Positions 6,742 to 14,080 are shown, numbered from the stretch's first letter. The stretch is DNA of 14,437 bases from Pseudomonadota bacterium (GCA_018816605.1 JAHIVS010000338.1:1-14437); one strand, 5' to 3'. Notes: generated by a model from the letters alone, not told the origin. A program made the numbers and translations.

Positions 6742-8436
6742 CTACAGCCCCAGGCCGCCGGGGTTCATTATTCTGTTGGGATCCAGGTGGGCCTTGATGG
6801 CCCGAAGCACTTCCATCTGTTGTTGTCCCAGGTGACGCTCCATCCAGGGGGCCATCATCCGCCCTACCCCGTGGTGGTGGCTCAGGGACCCGCCTGCCGC
6901 CTCAATACTGTCGATGATGGACTGTTGATAGGCTTTAAATGCTTCAAGTTCCGGCATTTTGGTGATGAAGATAAAATACAGATTGGTGCCCTGGGCATAA
7001 AAATGGGAGGCATGGGTCATGCAGATGGTCCGGGGATTGGCCTTGACCACTTTCCGCACCGCTGTATGCAGATGGTGGAGATTCTCCCAGGTGACCGAAG
7101 ATTCCAGGGTGTCGATCAAGATCCCGTAGTCGTTCAGGGCGTCCCGCATATAGGGATCGGAAAACCGCCCCTTGTACCATTTCTGCATGGGATACCCGGT
7201 GAGGAAAAAACCCTTGTTTCCTTTGCAGATCTTTTTCACCCGGCGCAACACATTGGCAGCAAATCCCTTTTCCCCCTCGCACTGGCCCATCACCAGACAC
7301 CGCTTACCCTTTTTCATGCCTTTGAAGCCCATGAACCTGTCCAGTATGCCCCCTTCCAGTCCATACATCTGCATTGCCACATCGGTCTCTTCCCCATCGG
7401 AGATCCGTAAAATAGCCGGCATGCCGAACCGTCCCTGGCTGATCTGCCGCCCTGCCGCCACGGCCGATTCAAAGGACGGGAACATAAAGGCAAATTGCCG
7501 GTTATTTTCGGGCAGATATTCAAAGACCCGCAGGGTCACGGATACCAGAACCCCAAAACAGCCCTCGCTTCCCTTCATGATGTCATTGAGCTTGGGCCCT
7601 GTGGCCGTAGCCGGGTATTCAAGGGTTTTAAACTCCCCCCTTGGGGTGACATATTCCTGGCTGATCACCAGGTCGGCAGCATCTCCGTACAGGGAGGATG
7701 CCTGGCCCGATCCCAGGGTCACCACCCACCCGCCCACGGAAGAAAACTCAAAGCTCTGGGGGAAATGGCCTCCTGTGTATGCTTTTTGGGCGGACAGCTT
7801 CTGGGGCGCATGGTTGAGCAGGTCCTCGTAGAAAGGGCCCATCATCCCCGGCTCCACCGTGACGGTCTGGTTGGTTTCATTAAAGGAAACCAGCCGGTTC
7901 ATATGGGTGGACATCACCAGGGTCACACCGCCCCTGGGACAGTCCAGGCCAAAGGTCACGGAACTGCCGCCCCCATAAACGTGGACGGGAATCTTCTGAT
8001 GGTGGCAAAGGCTGACAATCTCCCCAACATCCTGTTTGTGACGGGGATGAACCACAATGTCACAAATATCTTTTACCAGCCCCTGGCGAAGCTCCATGAT
8101 ATCTTCCATGGCCTTTCCCTTGGTATATTTGAGACGATCATAGGTGGCAACGGAGATATTTTCCTTGCCCACAATCTTTTCCATGGACGCTAGATCTGTC
8201 TCTGACAGATGAACGGGCATGGCTGCTTCCACAATCTGGTTCCCATCCTTTTCCATGGTCTGAAAATCGGCATCTGTCAGGTTCAGGGTCTGTTGTATCA
8301 CCTGCAGAAACCCCTTGCTGGGATTTTTAAAGGCATCCTTGTCTCCCCATTTCAGGATGGAACGAAAGGAATTTTTCTGGGGCGGTGTTTCAATCCAAAG
8401 GGGTGATAAGCCGGTATCTTGTCGATTTTGTTTCAT
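6742..8436 (-). CDS. FAD-dependent oxidase of the alkyl-DHAP synthase (AGPS) type
   Basis: A 564-residue flavoprotein of the VAO/GlcD superfamily. The FAD loop VYGGGSSVTFGL is at 153-164, and the second FAD segment FSSVGGWVVTLGSGQASSLYG at 231-251. The C-terminal half resembles eukaryotic alkyl-dihydroxyacetonephosphate synthase rather than lactate or glycolate oxidases: PAILRISDGEE with R344 at the place of the AGPS arginine 419, NLYFIF with Y487 at the catalytic tyrosine, GGSLSHHHGVG with H520-522 at the active-site histidines, and an early LKWG at 28-31. AGPS exchanges the acyl chain of acyl-DHAP for a fatty alcohol, forming the ether bond. There is no membrane segment. The start ATG overlaps the stop of the FGGY kinase by four bases, so it is the last gene of the operon. 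Substrate is inferred; another 2-hydroxyacid or sn-glycerol substrate cannot be excluded. Confidence 0.82.
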   Translation of the reverse strand: MKQNRQDTGLSPLWIETPPQKNSFRSILKWGDKDAFKNPSKGFLQVIQQTLNLTDADFQTMEKDGNQIVEAAMPVHLSETDLASMEKIVGKENISVATYDRLKYTKGKAMEDIMELRQGLVKDICDIVVHPRHKQDVGEIVSLCHHQKIPVHVYGGGSSVTFGLDCPRGGVTLVMSTHMNRLVSFNETNQTVTVEPGMMGPFYEDLLNHAPQKLSAQKAYTGGHFPQSFEFSSVGGWVVTLGSGQASSLYGDAADLVISQEYVTPRGEFKTLEYPATATGPKLNDIMKGSEGCFGVLVSVTLRVFEYLPENNRQFAFMFPSFESAVAAGRQISQGRFGMPAILRISDGEETDVAMQMYGLEGGILDRFMGFKGMKKGKRCLVMGQCEGEKGFAANVLRRVKKICKGNKGFFLTGYPMQKWYKGRFSDPYMRDALNDYGILIDTLESSVTWENLHHLHTAVRKVVKANPRTICMTHASHFYAQGTNLYFIFITKMPELEAFKAYQQSIIDSIEAAGGSLSHHHGVGRMMAPWMERHLGQQQMEVLRAIKAHLDPNRIMNPGGLGL

Positions 8437-9986
8437 CTTTTCGGGTATCCTGTAATTTTCTGAATCTGGGCGTATAAAGGGGCCAGGGCCTTGTACATTC
8501 CCTGGTAGACCTTTTGGTACAATTGCCGGTAGAGAAGGACATTTTTGGGGTCTGGTTCAAAAACGGTTTTTACCCGGACCATTTGGGCAACCGCCTCATC
8601 AATCCCGGGATAAAGCCCCACACCCACGGCCGTGATAATAGCAGCCCCCAATCCGGTGGTTTCATGGGTCTGTCCCTTTACCATGGGCAGGTTAAAAATA
8701 TCGGCCGTGATTTTGCAGATCTCATCACTCTGGGATGCACCGCCGGAAACCGCCGCCTTTTCAACACAGACGCCTCCTTTTTTTTCAATCTTTTCCATGC
8801 CTTCGTAAAGGGCAAACCCCAGGCCCTCAATCACGGCCCGGTACACATGGTCCTTGGTGTGGACATCCCCGAATCCGATCATGGCACCCTTGGCATCGGG
8901 GTGCTCCAGGCCCGGCCCCCAATAGGGCTGGACCACAAGGCCCATGGCGCCGGGGCTTGTCCGTTCAAGGCATCGGTTGAGCACCTCCTCGGCATCAATC
9001 CCCAATTTTTGGGCCTCTGCCACTTCCTTGTGGGCAAACTCCTGCTTAAACCAGGAGATCATCCAGAACCCCCGGAAGATCTCGACTTCCGGGTTGTAAC
9101 ATCCCGGTACCGGGGATGGATAGGGCGGCATGAACCGGATGGCCTCAAAATATTTTTGGGAGGTGGTCTGGACCGTTGCCGTGGTGCCAAAGCTTAAAGA
9201 GACCATTTTCTGGTTGGTGACGCCGGCACCCAGGGTTTCGCATCCCTTGTCGGAACCGCAGGCAATCACCGGTATCCCGGACCTCAGGCCCGTCAGTTCT
9301 CCTGCTGAAGCCGTCACCTGGCCGATCAGCTGCCCGGGTGCTATTAGGGTGGGCAGCTTTTCAATTTCAACGGGAAACAGCCGGTTTGGCAGGGTCCATC
9401 TGCCCGCCCATTTCTGACGCTTATAATCAAAGGGCAGATGCCCGATCTGGCTGGCGACAGAGTCGGCAAACTCTCCTGTGAGCCGATGGTTTAAGAAACC
9501 GGATACCTGGAGGTATTTATGGGTTTTTTCCCAGATTTCCGGCTGGTTCTGGATGATCCAGTTGCCTTTTCCCTGGGACTGGATGTCCATAAGTTTTTTT
9601 TCAAGCCCGGTAAGCCTGAGCCCGAAATTCAACACTCCCTTTGCCCCGAATACCGGCCGGGCGGCTCTCTGGTCCAGCCAGATGATGGCCGGCCGAAGCA
9701 CCCTGCCTTCTTTGTCCACATTGATCAGGCTTGCCCGCTGGGAGGCCACCCCCACCCCGGCAATGGCGGCAAAAGCCAGGGGCTGTTTTTTTTTCAGGCA
9801 GTTGCAGGCGGCCGCCAGGCTGTTCCAGTAGATGTCCGGGTCCTGCTCGGCCCAGCCCGGATGCAGGCTGTAATAGGGGGAATAGGACTGCTGGTCCCGG
9901 GCCAGAAGGGTCCCGTCTTCTGCAAAAAGAAGGGCACGAAGGCTCTGGGTCCCGCTGTCAATTGCCAGAATTGTTTTTGTTTCCAT
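8433..9986 (-). CDS. FGGY-family sugar/polyol kinase, glycerol kinase-like
   Basis: A 517-residue cytosolic kinase with the two-lobed FGGY fold. Phosphate loop DSGTQSLR is at 10-17, GWAEQDP at 44-50, a VASQRAS substrate segment at 80-86, catalytic base D246 in ACGSDKG, SFGTTA at 265-270 and the ATP segment SGGASQSDE in the C-terminal lobe. The start is the ATG at 9986, with GGGAGG a few bases upstream; the open frame to 10043 overlaps the upstream gene and lacks family likeness. It lies 8 bases after the glpD stop and overlaps the AGPS-like gene by four bases. The context suggests that it phosphorylates glycerol or a related triol to feed GlpD. However, the substrate segments are not those of classical GlpK, so dihydroxyacetone, another polyol or an alkylglycerol are also possible. 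Confidence 0.85.
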   Translation of the reverse strand: METKTILAIDSGTQSLRALLFAEDGTLLARDQQSYSPYYSLHPGWAEQDPDIYWNSLAAACNCLKKKQPLAFAAIAGVGVASQRASLINVDKEGRVLRPAIIWLDQRAARPVFGAKGVLNFGLRLTGLEKKLMDIQSQGKGNWIIQNQPEIWEKTHKYLQVSGFLNHRLTGEFADSVASQIGHLPFDYKRQKWAGRWTLPNRLFPVEIEKLPTLIAPGQLIGQVTASAGELTGLRSGIPVIACGSDKGCETLGAGVTNQKMVSLSFGTTATVQTTSQKYFEAIRFMPPYPSPVPGCYNPEVEIFRGFWMISWFKQEFAHKEVAEAQKLGIDAEEVLNRCLERTSPGAMGLVVQPYWGPGLEHPDAKGAMIGFGDVHTKDHVYRAVIEGLGFALYEGMEKIEKKGGVCVEKAAVSGGASQSDEICKITADIFNLPMVKGQTHETTGLGAAIITAVGVGLYPGIDEAVAQMVRVKTVFEPDPKNVLLYRQLYQKVYQGMYKALAPLYAQIQKITGYPKR

Positions 9987-9994
9987 GACCCTCC

Positions 9995-11590
9995 CTAATC
10001 CAATTGTTTTTTCCGCCCGGGCGGCGCATAGGCATTTTGCCACACGCGTTCATATGCCTTTTTCTCCCGGGTCCATTTTTCATCGTCCCAAGCAAGAAAA
10101 GGCCGAAGCCTTGCCTGGATCTCGTCCATAAGGTCCATGCCGCCATTGGGCAGGAAAAGGCCGATGCGTACCCGCCGGAGCAGCAGATCGGACAGATGCC
10201 GGATCTGCTCGTTTCGGGCACCATGGCAAAGCTCAGCCCACAATGTCCGGGTGGCGGCAATGGAAGAAAAATCCTTCTCTTTGCAACTTTCAGCCATGTC
10301 CTTGGCCCTGGCACCATACCGGCCCCAAAGGCGCCGGGTCTCTCTGTCAGACAACACCCCTTCCTTGATGCCCGGAATACCACCCGGCAATGGCCTTGAT
10401 TCCTGCCCTGCCCTGCTGTCGGCAAGGTTTTTGGAACACGCCGGCAGATATTTTTGCGCCGCTTTAAGGGCATCGGCCGCCAGGAGCCGGAAGGTGGTCA
10501 GCTTGCCGCCGGTGACGGTGATAAGCCCCTTGTCCTTCCAGACCACATGCTCCCGGGATTCCTTGGAGGCCGCCTTCTTTCGTTTGCTCAGGATCGGCCT
10601 TACCCCGGCAATGGAGGCAATGCAATCTTCCAGGGACACCTGAAGATCCGGCAGAATATGAGCCAGTCCCGCCATCAGATACTCGGCTTCCGCCATGGTC
10701 ATACAGGGTTCTTTTGAGACATCCCCGGCATGGTCCACGTCGGTTGTCCCTAAAAAAAGACAGCCTTCCCAGGGAAAAAGGAAAACCGGCCGCTTGTCCC
10801 TGGGATGTATAAAACTGATCACCCGGTCCAGGGGGTAAAGTTTTCCGGGAAATATGAGGTGGCTGCCCCGCAGGGGCCGGATGTGGAACCCTTTTACCGG
10901 CGACGGATGGAGGGCTTCGGCAAAGGCGCCCGTGGCATTTATCACCACAGATGTCTGCACCCGGACATTCACATGGGTTTCCATATCCTTTAGACAGACC
11001 CCGACCACCTTGCCTTGCCGGTTACGTTCAACGGCCATGGCCCGGGTATAATTGAAGGCCTGGCCGCCTCGATCGCAGCCGTCGAAAATCAACCGGAGGA
11101 CCAGTCTGGCATCATCCACCTGGGCATCCTTGAACCCCACGGCAGATAAAAGATTCTCCCGGCAAACCTTTGGCACCATCCCAAGGGTCTGTGCCCTGGA
11201 AAAAATCTGGTGTTGTTTTTCCCCGGCCATGAGGCTGTAGAGAGACAACCCGAACTTCATGGCCCCCATGGAGGGACCATGGCCGTCATAGAGTGGCATG
11301 ATAAAATTTAAAGGGTCCACCAGCCCGGGATAGACAGACAATAGCCGCTGCCGTTCCCTTACAGCCGACCGGGTCAGCAAAAACTTTCCCTCCTTAAGGT
11401 AGCGCAGACCGCCGTGGACCATCTTGGAAGAGCGGCCCGATGTTCCCCAGGCAAAATCATTGGCTTCCACCAGCAGAGGCCGCAGCCCCCGCAGGATTGC
11501 CTCATGGAACACACCGGCGCCGGTGACCCCGCCGCCCACAATGACCAGGTCATACCGGTCCCCCATGGGGCCCCCCCCTTGTCTGTTCAT
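9995..11590 (-). CDS. glpD: FAD-dependent glycerol-3-phosphate dehydrogenase
   Basis: A 531-residue membrane-associated flavoprotein that oxidises sn-glycerol 3-phosphate to DHAP and passes electrons to the quinone pool. The FAD motif GGGVTGAGV is at 19-27, followed by SSKMVHGGLRYL at 54-65, as in E. coli GlpD. DDARLVL, RPLRGSHLIFP, GTTDVDHAGD, SIAGVRPIL and GGKLTTFR follow in the order expected for the DAO fold. The C-terminal domain ends with the typical RRVRIGLFLPNGG segment and a basic tail. The ATG at 11590 overlaps the fadR stop by four bases, with AAGGAG correctly placed inside fadR; an internal ATG at 11566 is an alternative. It is the second gene of the fadR operon and supplies DHAP, the backbone that an AGPS-type enzyme needs after acylation. 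Confidence 0.93.
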   Translation of the reverse strand: MNRQGGGPMGDRYDLVIVGGGVTGAGVFHEAILRGLRPLLVEANDFAWGTSGRSSKMVHGGLRYLKEGKFLLTRSAVRERQRLLSVYPGLVDPLNFIMPLYDGHGPSMGAMKFGLSLYSLMAGEKQHQIFSRAQTLGMVPKVCRENLLSAVGFKDAQVDDARLVLRLIFDGCDRGGQAFNYTRAMAVERNRQGKVVGVCLKDMETHVNVRVQTSVVINATGAFAEALHPSPVKGFHIRPLRGSHLIFPGKLYPLDRVISFIHPRDKRPVFLFPWEGCLFLGTTDVDHAGDVSKEPCMTMAEAEYLMAGLAHILPDLQVSLEDCIASIAGVRPILSKRKKAASKESREHVVWKDKGLITVTGGKLTTFRLLAADALKAAQKYLPACSKNLADSRAGQESRPLPGGIPGIKEGVLSDRETRRLWGRYGARAKDMAESCKEKDFSSIAATRTLWAELCHGARNEQIRHLSDLLLRRVRIGLFLPNGGMDLMDEIQARLRPFLAWDDEKWTREKKAYERVWQNAYAPPGRKKQLD

Positions 11591-12276
11591 CCTATCTCCT
11601 TCCAGAATGCCTGGGCCCTTGCCATTGTTTGTTCCACAAGCCCCTGGACCGAACCGTCCTTGGCCCGGAGGGCAAGGATCAAAGATTTATAATATTCCAG
11701 GGACATTTCCCGGGCCTTTTTTTGGATAAAATACACCCGCCCCAACCGATGATAAACCGGGGCAAAATCATTGAACATCATTTTTAAGACAGGATTCCGG
11801 GTGATGTCCACCATGAGCGTCTGCAGTCCCCAGTCATGGCAGGCAAACGCATTGGCATCGGTCCGAAGGGTAATGGGGGTATCCAGAAAGGCCAGAATGG
11901 CATTTGGGTCAGCAATGGCCGCCCGATGGGCCACCCCCGGAAAAATAAGGGTCCGGGCCTCTAGTAAATGGGCGATCATATCCGGAGACAGGTGATTTCC
12001 GAACCGGGACAGGGTATTCAGCACCCGAAGCCCCCCGGAAGCCAGGTAATGGTTAACCCGGGTGGGCTTGCCGTGGGAAATGGTTACCCATCCCTCGGTG
12101 GAGAGCCGCTGGAGCATTTCCCTGACGGTGGGCCGGGTCACACCCAGGGAAAGGGCCAGCTCCCTTTCCGCCGGAAGGGCATCCCCGGGCCCGTAGGTGT
12201 TGTCCAAAATGGCTTCCAGTAATTTGTTTTCGGCAAACTGGGCTGGTTTTAACGGTTTTTCAATGGTAAGATCCAT
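11587..12276 (-). CDS. fadR: FadR-type GntR-family transcriptional regulator, predicted acyl-CoA responsive
   Basis: A 229-residue winged-helix regulator closely resembling E. coli FadR, which controls fatty-acid synthesis and breakdown and leaves DNA when long-chain acyl-CoA binds. Residues 30-76 align almost residue for residue with the FadR DNA-binding domain (LPAERELALSLGVTRPT, then TISHGKPTRVN). The DNA-reading residues R38, T47, R48, T50, R52 and H68 match R35, T44, R45, T47, R49 and H65 of E. coli. The C-terminal helical domain also follows FadR (RVYFIQKKAREMSLEYYKSL against [20 protein letters not shown]). The acyl-CoA tryptophan is kept (W224 or thereabouts), but the glycine and serine that help bind CoA in E. 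coli are replaced, and the protein ends about 10 residues early. The start ATG has AAGGA 7 bases upstream. It leads the operon and is probably autoregulated. Confidence 0.87.
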   Translation of the reverse strand: MDLTIEKPLKPAQFAENKLLEAILDNTYGPGDALPAERELALSLGVTRPTVREMLQRLSTEGWVTISHGKPTRVNHYLASGGLRVLNTLSRFGNHLSPDMIAHLLEARTLIFPGVAHRAAIADPNAILAFLDTPITLRTDANAFACHDWGLQTLMVDITRNPVLKMMFNDFAPVYHRLGRVYFIQKKAREMSLEYYKSLILALRAKDGSVQGLVEQTMARAQAFWKEIG

Positions 12277-12319
12277 TTGATATCCTTAAAGTTTCACGCC
12301 ATTAAAAATTTTCTATGGT

Positions 12320-12336
12320 AAGAGGTCATACCAGTT
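12320..12336 (-). promoter_or_regulatory. FadR operator (predicted)
   Basis: Read on the - strand the 17 bases are AACTGGTATGACCTCTT. Against the E. coli FadR consensus AACTGGTCNGACCNGTT they match at 13 of 15 defined positions; the GGTAYGACC core is the same as in the E. coli fadB operator. The site covers the -10 element of the fadR promoter, so bound FadR would block transcription. The match to the known consensus is direct; function is inferred. Confidence 0.75.
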
Positions 12337-12353
12337 GAAAATCACTTCGTCAA
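12325..12353 (-). promoter_or_regulatory. Promoter of the fadR-glpD-FGGY-AGPS operon
   Basis: On the - strand TTGACG (12353-12348) is followed after exactly 17 bases by TATGAC (12330-12325). The start of transcription would be near 12318, leaving a leader of about 40 bases before the fadR ATG at 12276. It overlaps the predicted FadR operator. Confidence 0.65.
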
Positions 12354-12439
12354 CCTTAAACCGTTCTTTTTTGCCCGGGACAACCTGCTTTTTTCAAGTC
12401 CCTGAAATCACCCTTCATGCCAGGGCAATTCCGAACACC

Positions 12440-12784
12440 TTAGAGAGATTTATAGATCAAAGACTCTGAAACCTCTTTGGCTCTTTGCCCGGCTATTTTC
12501 AACGCAGCCGTAACAGCATATAGACCCTTTTCGTCTACGCCGATTGCCACTTGTCTTTTATCTTTAAAACCCATTAATAGATAAACCACATGAAAATCTG
12601 AAGAAACTTTTTCGGCAATGACCGGCATTTCTTTTATCGCTTCAAGCTGATCCAAATCAAAACCAACCCTTCTTTTCTCAATGAACCGTTCTCTTATGGT
12701 TGGCTTTACCCACAACCGGTTTTCGACTTCATCAAGCGTTACCCTTCGACACTGATGTTTTGTATTGACATAAACGATCTTCAT
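12440..12784 (-). CDS. Small hypothetical protein
   Basis: A 114-residue basic protein (MKIVYVNTKHQCRRVTLDEV...). I chose the ATG at 12784, 93 bases inside the longest frame, because AGGAG lies 7 bases upstream and the longer N-terminus looks like non-coding translation. There is no signal peptide and no strongly hydrophobic segment except VVYLLMGF. I do not recognise the family. It lies between the deacylase gene (134 bases upstream) and the fadR promoter, on the same strand. I see no clear terminator between it and fadR, so some readthrough into the fadR operon is possible. Confidence 0.7.
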   Translation of the reverse strand: MKIVYVNTKHQCRRVTLDEVENRLWVKPTIRERFIEKRRVGFDLDQLEAIKEMPVIAEKVSSDFHVVYLLMGFKDKRQVAIGVDEKGLYAVTAALKIAGQRAKEVSESLIYKSL

Positions 12785-12917
12785 TATAAATCTCCTGCGT
12801 ATTCGATACCCCATATGCCATAAAACAGTCCAGGCAACGCTGCCTTTGGGTTTTTGTTTAAGGTTCCGGAGCCCCATAGCCCCTGGCCGTCTTTAATTGG
12901 CCAACGTCGGCAGAACA

Positions 12918-13385
12918 CTAATCATATTTGCAGACATCCACCCATTCTTTACAATTTGAATATTTCTCAAGTTCTTCCAGGGTCAATCGTATTGAAGAAT
13001 ACCGGTCTCCGGCAGCCGGGATAACCTCCGAGTGCTTTTTCAATGATACATCCAGATAAACGTTCATTGCTTTCTTTAATCCAAAAGGGCAAACCCCGCC
13101 GATTGCATGTCCGGTATGTTCCAGGGCCTCTTCTTTATTGAGCATCTTTGCTTTTTTGGAGAAATAACCTTTATACTTTTTATTATCAATCTTGGCTTTG
13201 CCGGCAACGACAATTAGGATCGGGTCCTCGTCGAATTTAAATGACAATGTTTTTCCTATCTGATCAGGATCTACCCCATGGGCCTGGGCAGCCTCTTCCA
13301 CTGTGGCCGTGGAATTTTCCAACACCATGACTCGGTTCCCCATATTATATTTCGAAAAGTATTCAATAACAGCTTCTAATGACAT
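12918..13385 (-). CDS. YbaK/EbsC-family aminoacyl-tRNA deacylase-like protein
   Basis: A 155-residue cytosolic protein of the YbaK/ProX fold, which hydrolyses misacylated tRNAs (for example Cys- or Ala-tRNA-Pro) as a free-standing editing factor. Family marks: ATVEEAAQAHGV at 27-38, GKTLSFKF with the conserved lysine K45, the GGVCPFG loop at 96-102 (usually GGxxPFG) and AAGDRYSSIRLTLEEL near the C-terminus. The ATG at 13385 has GAGG at 7 bases; the open frame to 13412 adds nine residues without family likeness. Length is normal for the family. The aminoacyl specificity cannot be read from the sequence. Confidence 0.88.
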   Translation of the reverse strand: MSLEAVIEYFSKYNMGNRVMVLENSTATVEEAAQAHGVDPDQIGKTLSFKFDEDPILIVVAGKAKIDNKKYKGYFSKKAKMLNKEEALEHTGHAIGGVCPFGLKKAMNVYLDVSLKKHSEVIPAAGDRYSSIRLTLEELEKYSNCKEWVDVCKYD

Positions 13386-13423
13386 TTTATAACCTCTATT
13401 CTTAAATTCCATCCTACCGCAAA

Positions 13424-13452
13424 CATATAGTGAATATGAAATTTGTAAACAA
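13424..13452 (-). promoter_or_regulatory. Possible promoter of the YbaK-like gene
   Basis: On the - strand TTGTTT (13452-13447) is followed after 17 bases by TATATG (13429-13424), about 40 bases before the ATG at 13385. The -35 element is weak. Confidence 0.3.
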
Positions 13453-13597
13453 GCATAAAGTGATCCTCTGCCGGAAAATCACCCAAACAGGTCAACAAAA
13501 ATAATTCTTGAATAAACATGTCCTTTATGTAAAGGCATCCAGAACAGAAATCGAGCACTTGGTCATCTGCAAAAGGCTTTTGGGCTTTTCAACAGGA

Positions 13598-13612
13598 TAT
13601 CAAATTTTGATA
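13598..13612. repeat. 15-bp perfect palindrome with one central base
   Basis: TATCAAA and TTTGATA are separated by a single T. It lies in the non-coding region 213 bases upstream of the YbaK-like gene and could be a regulator-binding site; no owner is evident. Confidence 0.35.
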
Positions 13613-13654
13613 ATGTTCAAATCCGGGTGTTACCCAGCTATAATTTTTATGCTT

Positions 13655-13691
13655 TCTTCATTTTTTTTGCCAAATCATAAAAAAATGAAGA
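13655..13691. repeat. AT-rich inverted repeat
   Basis: Arms of 13 bases, TCTTCATTTTTTT and its exact complement, enclose an 11-base loop. Neither side has a run of T after the stem, so it is not a standard terminator on either strand. Confidence 0.5.
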
Positions 13692-14073
13692 TTACACGGA
13701 ACCACACAACGACTTGTTGAAGTGCGACACGAAGTCGCGGTATTGGCTGTTTGGTGCAGCCGTAAAGAGTAAATCCATCGCTTTTAAGTCCTGTGGCTGC
13801 TATCTGACCCAAAAAACCGGTTTCACCGGCCTGTTTTCCGGCAAGCCGAACAGATCCCTTGCGGGTATTGTAAGATCCATAGCCTGCTGACACCTTTCCT
13901 TCAAAGGTTTTTTTTGGACTCTGGGTGATAATATTGATCACACCTCCCATGGCATTTGAGCCGTAAATTGAGGACCCCGGCCCCTTAAAAATATCAATGC
14001 GCTGGATATCGGCAGTGTTAATCCTGTTCCATCTCATATTACCGGTATCCCCGGTGGAGGCGGGCTGCCCCGC
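13675..14073 (-). pseudogene. TonB-dependent outer-membrane receptor fragment (plug domain only)
   Basis: An in-frame stretch of about 101 codons (14073-13771) is clear plug-domain sequence of a TonB-dependent receptor: GQPASTGDTGNMRWNRINTA, then RIDIFKGPGSSIYGSNAMGG and VINIITQSPKK, then SAGYGSYNTRKGS. A stop codon lies directly upstream of the first homologous codon, so the signal peptide, TonB box and early plug are missing. After LKSDGF the likeness ends, and 31 unrelated codons follow to the stop at 13675. The whole beta-barrel of some 500 residues is absent. An ATG at 14037 opens part of the frame but gives no functional protein. It is the remnant of an iron, cobalamin or similar metallo-compound receptor; the substrate cannot be told. 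Confidence 0.82.
13710..13737. repeat. Short inverted repeat beside the broken TonB receptor
   Basis: CGACTT and AAGTCG are separated by 16 bases that contain a partial direct repeat (GAAGTGCGAC and GAAGTCGCG). It lies in the stretch where the receptor's homology has already ended, so it may mark the end of whatever replaced the rest of the gene. Confidence 0.3.
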
Positions 14074-14080
14074 TTAAACT

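Noticed and set aside
6787..8193. Several long + strand frames across the AGPS-like gene
   Set aside because: They are antisense shadows in a GC-rich gene. The - strand frame has all the family motifs.
9987..10043. N-terminal extension of the FGGY kinase
   Set aside because: It overlaps glpD, and the ATG at 9986 has a strong ribosome site and starts directly at the phosphate-loop strand.
12354..12439. Possible terminator between the small hypothetical gene and fadR
   Set aside because: GGGAC/GTCCC and TTGCCC/GGGCAA arms exist, but the tail on the coding strand is A-rich, not T-rich.
12832..12845. Hairpin AGGCA-ACGC-TGCCT between the YbaK-like and small hypothetical genes
   Set aside because: The stem is only five base pairs and is not followed directly by a T-run, so I do not call a terminator.
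13655..13691. AT-rich hairpin as a bidirectional terminator
   Set aside because: The T-run lies inside the stem and not after it on either strand.
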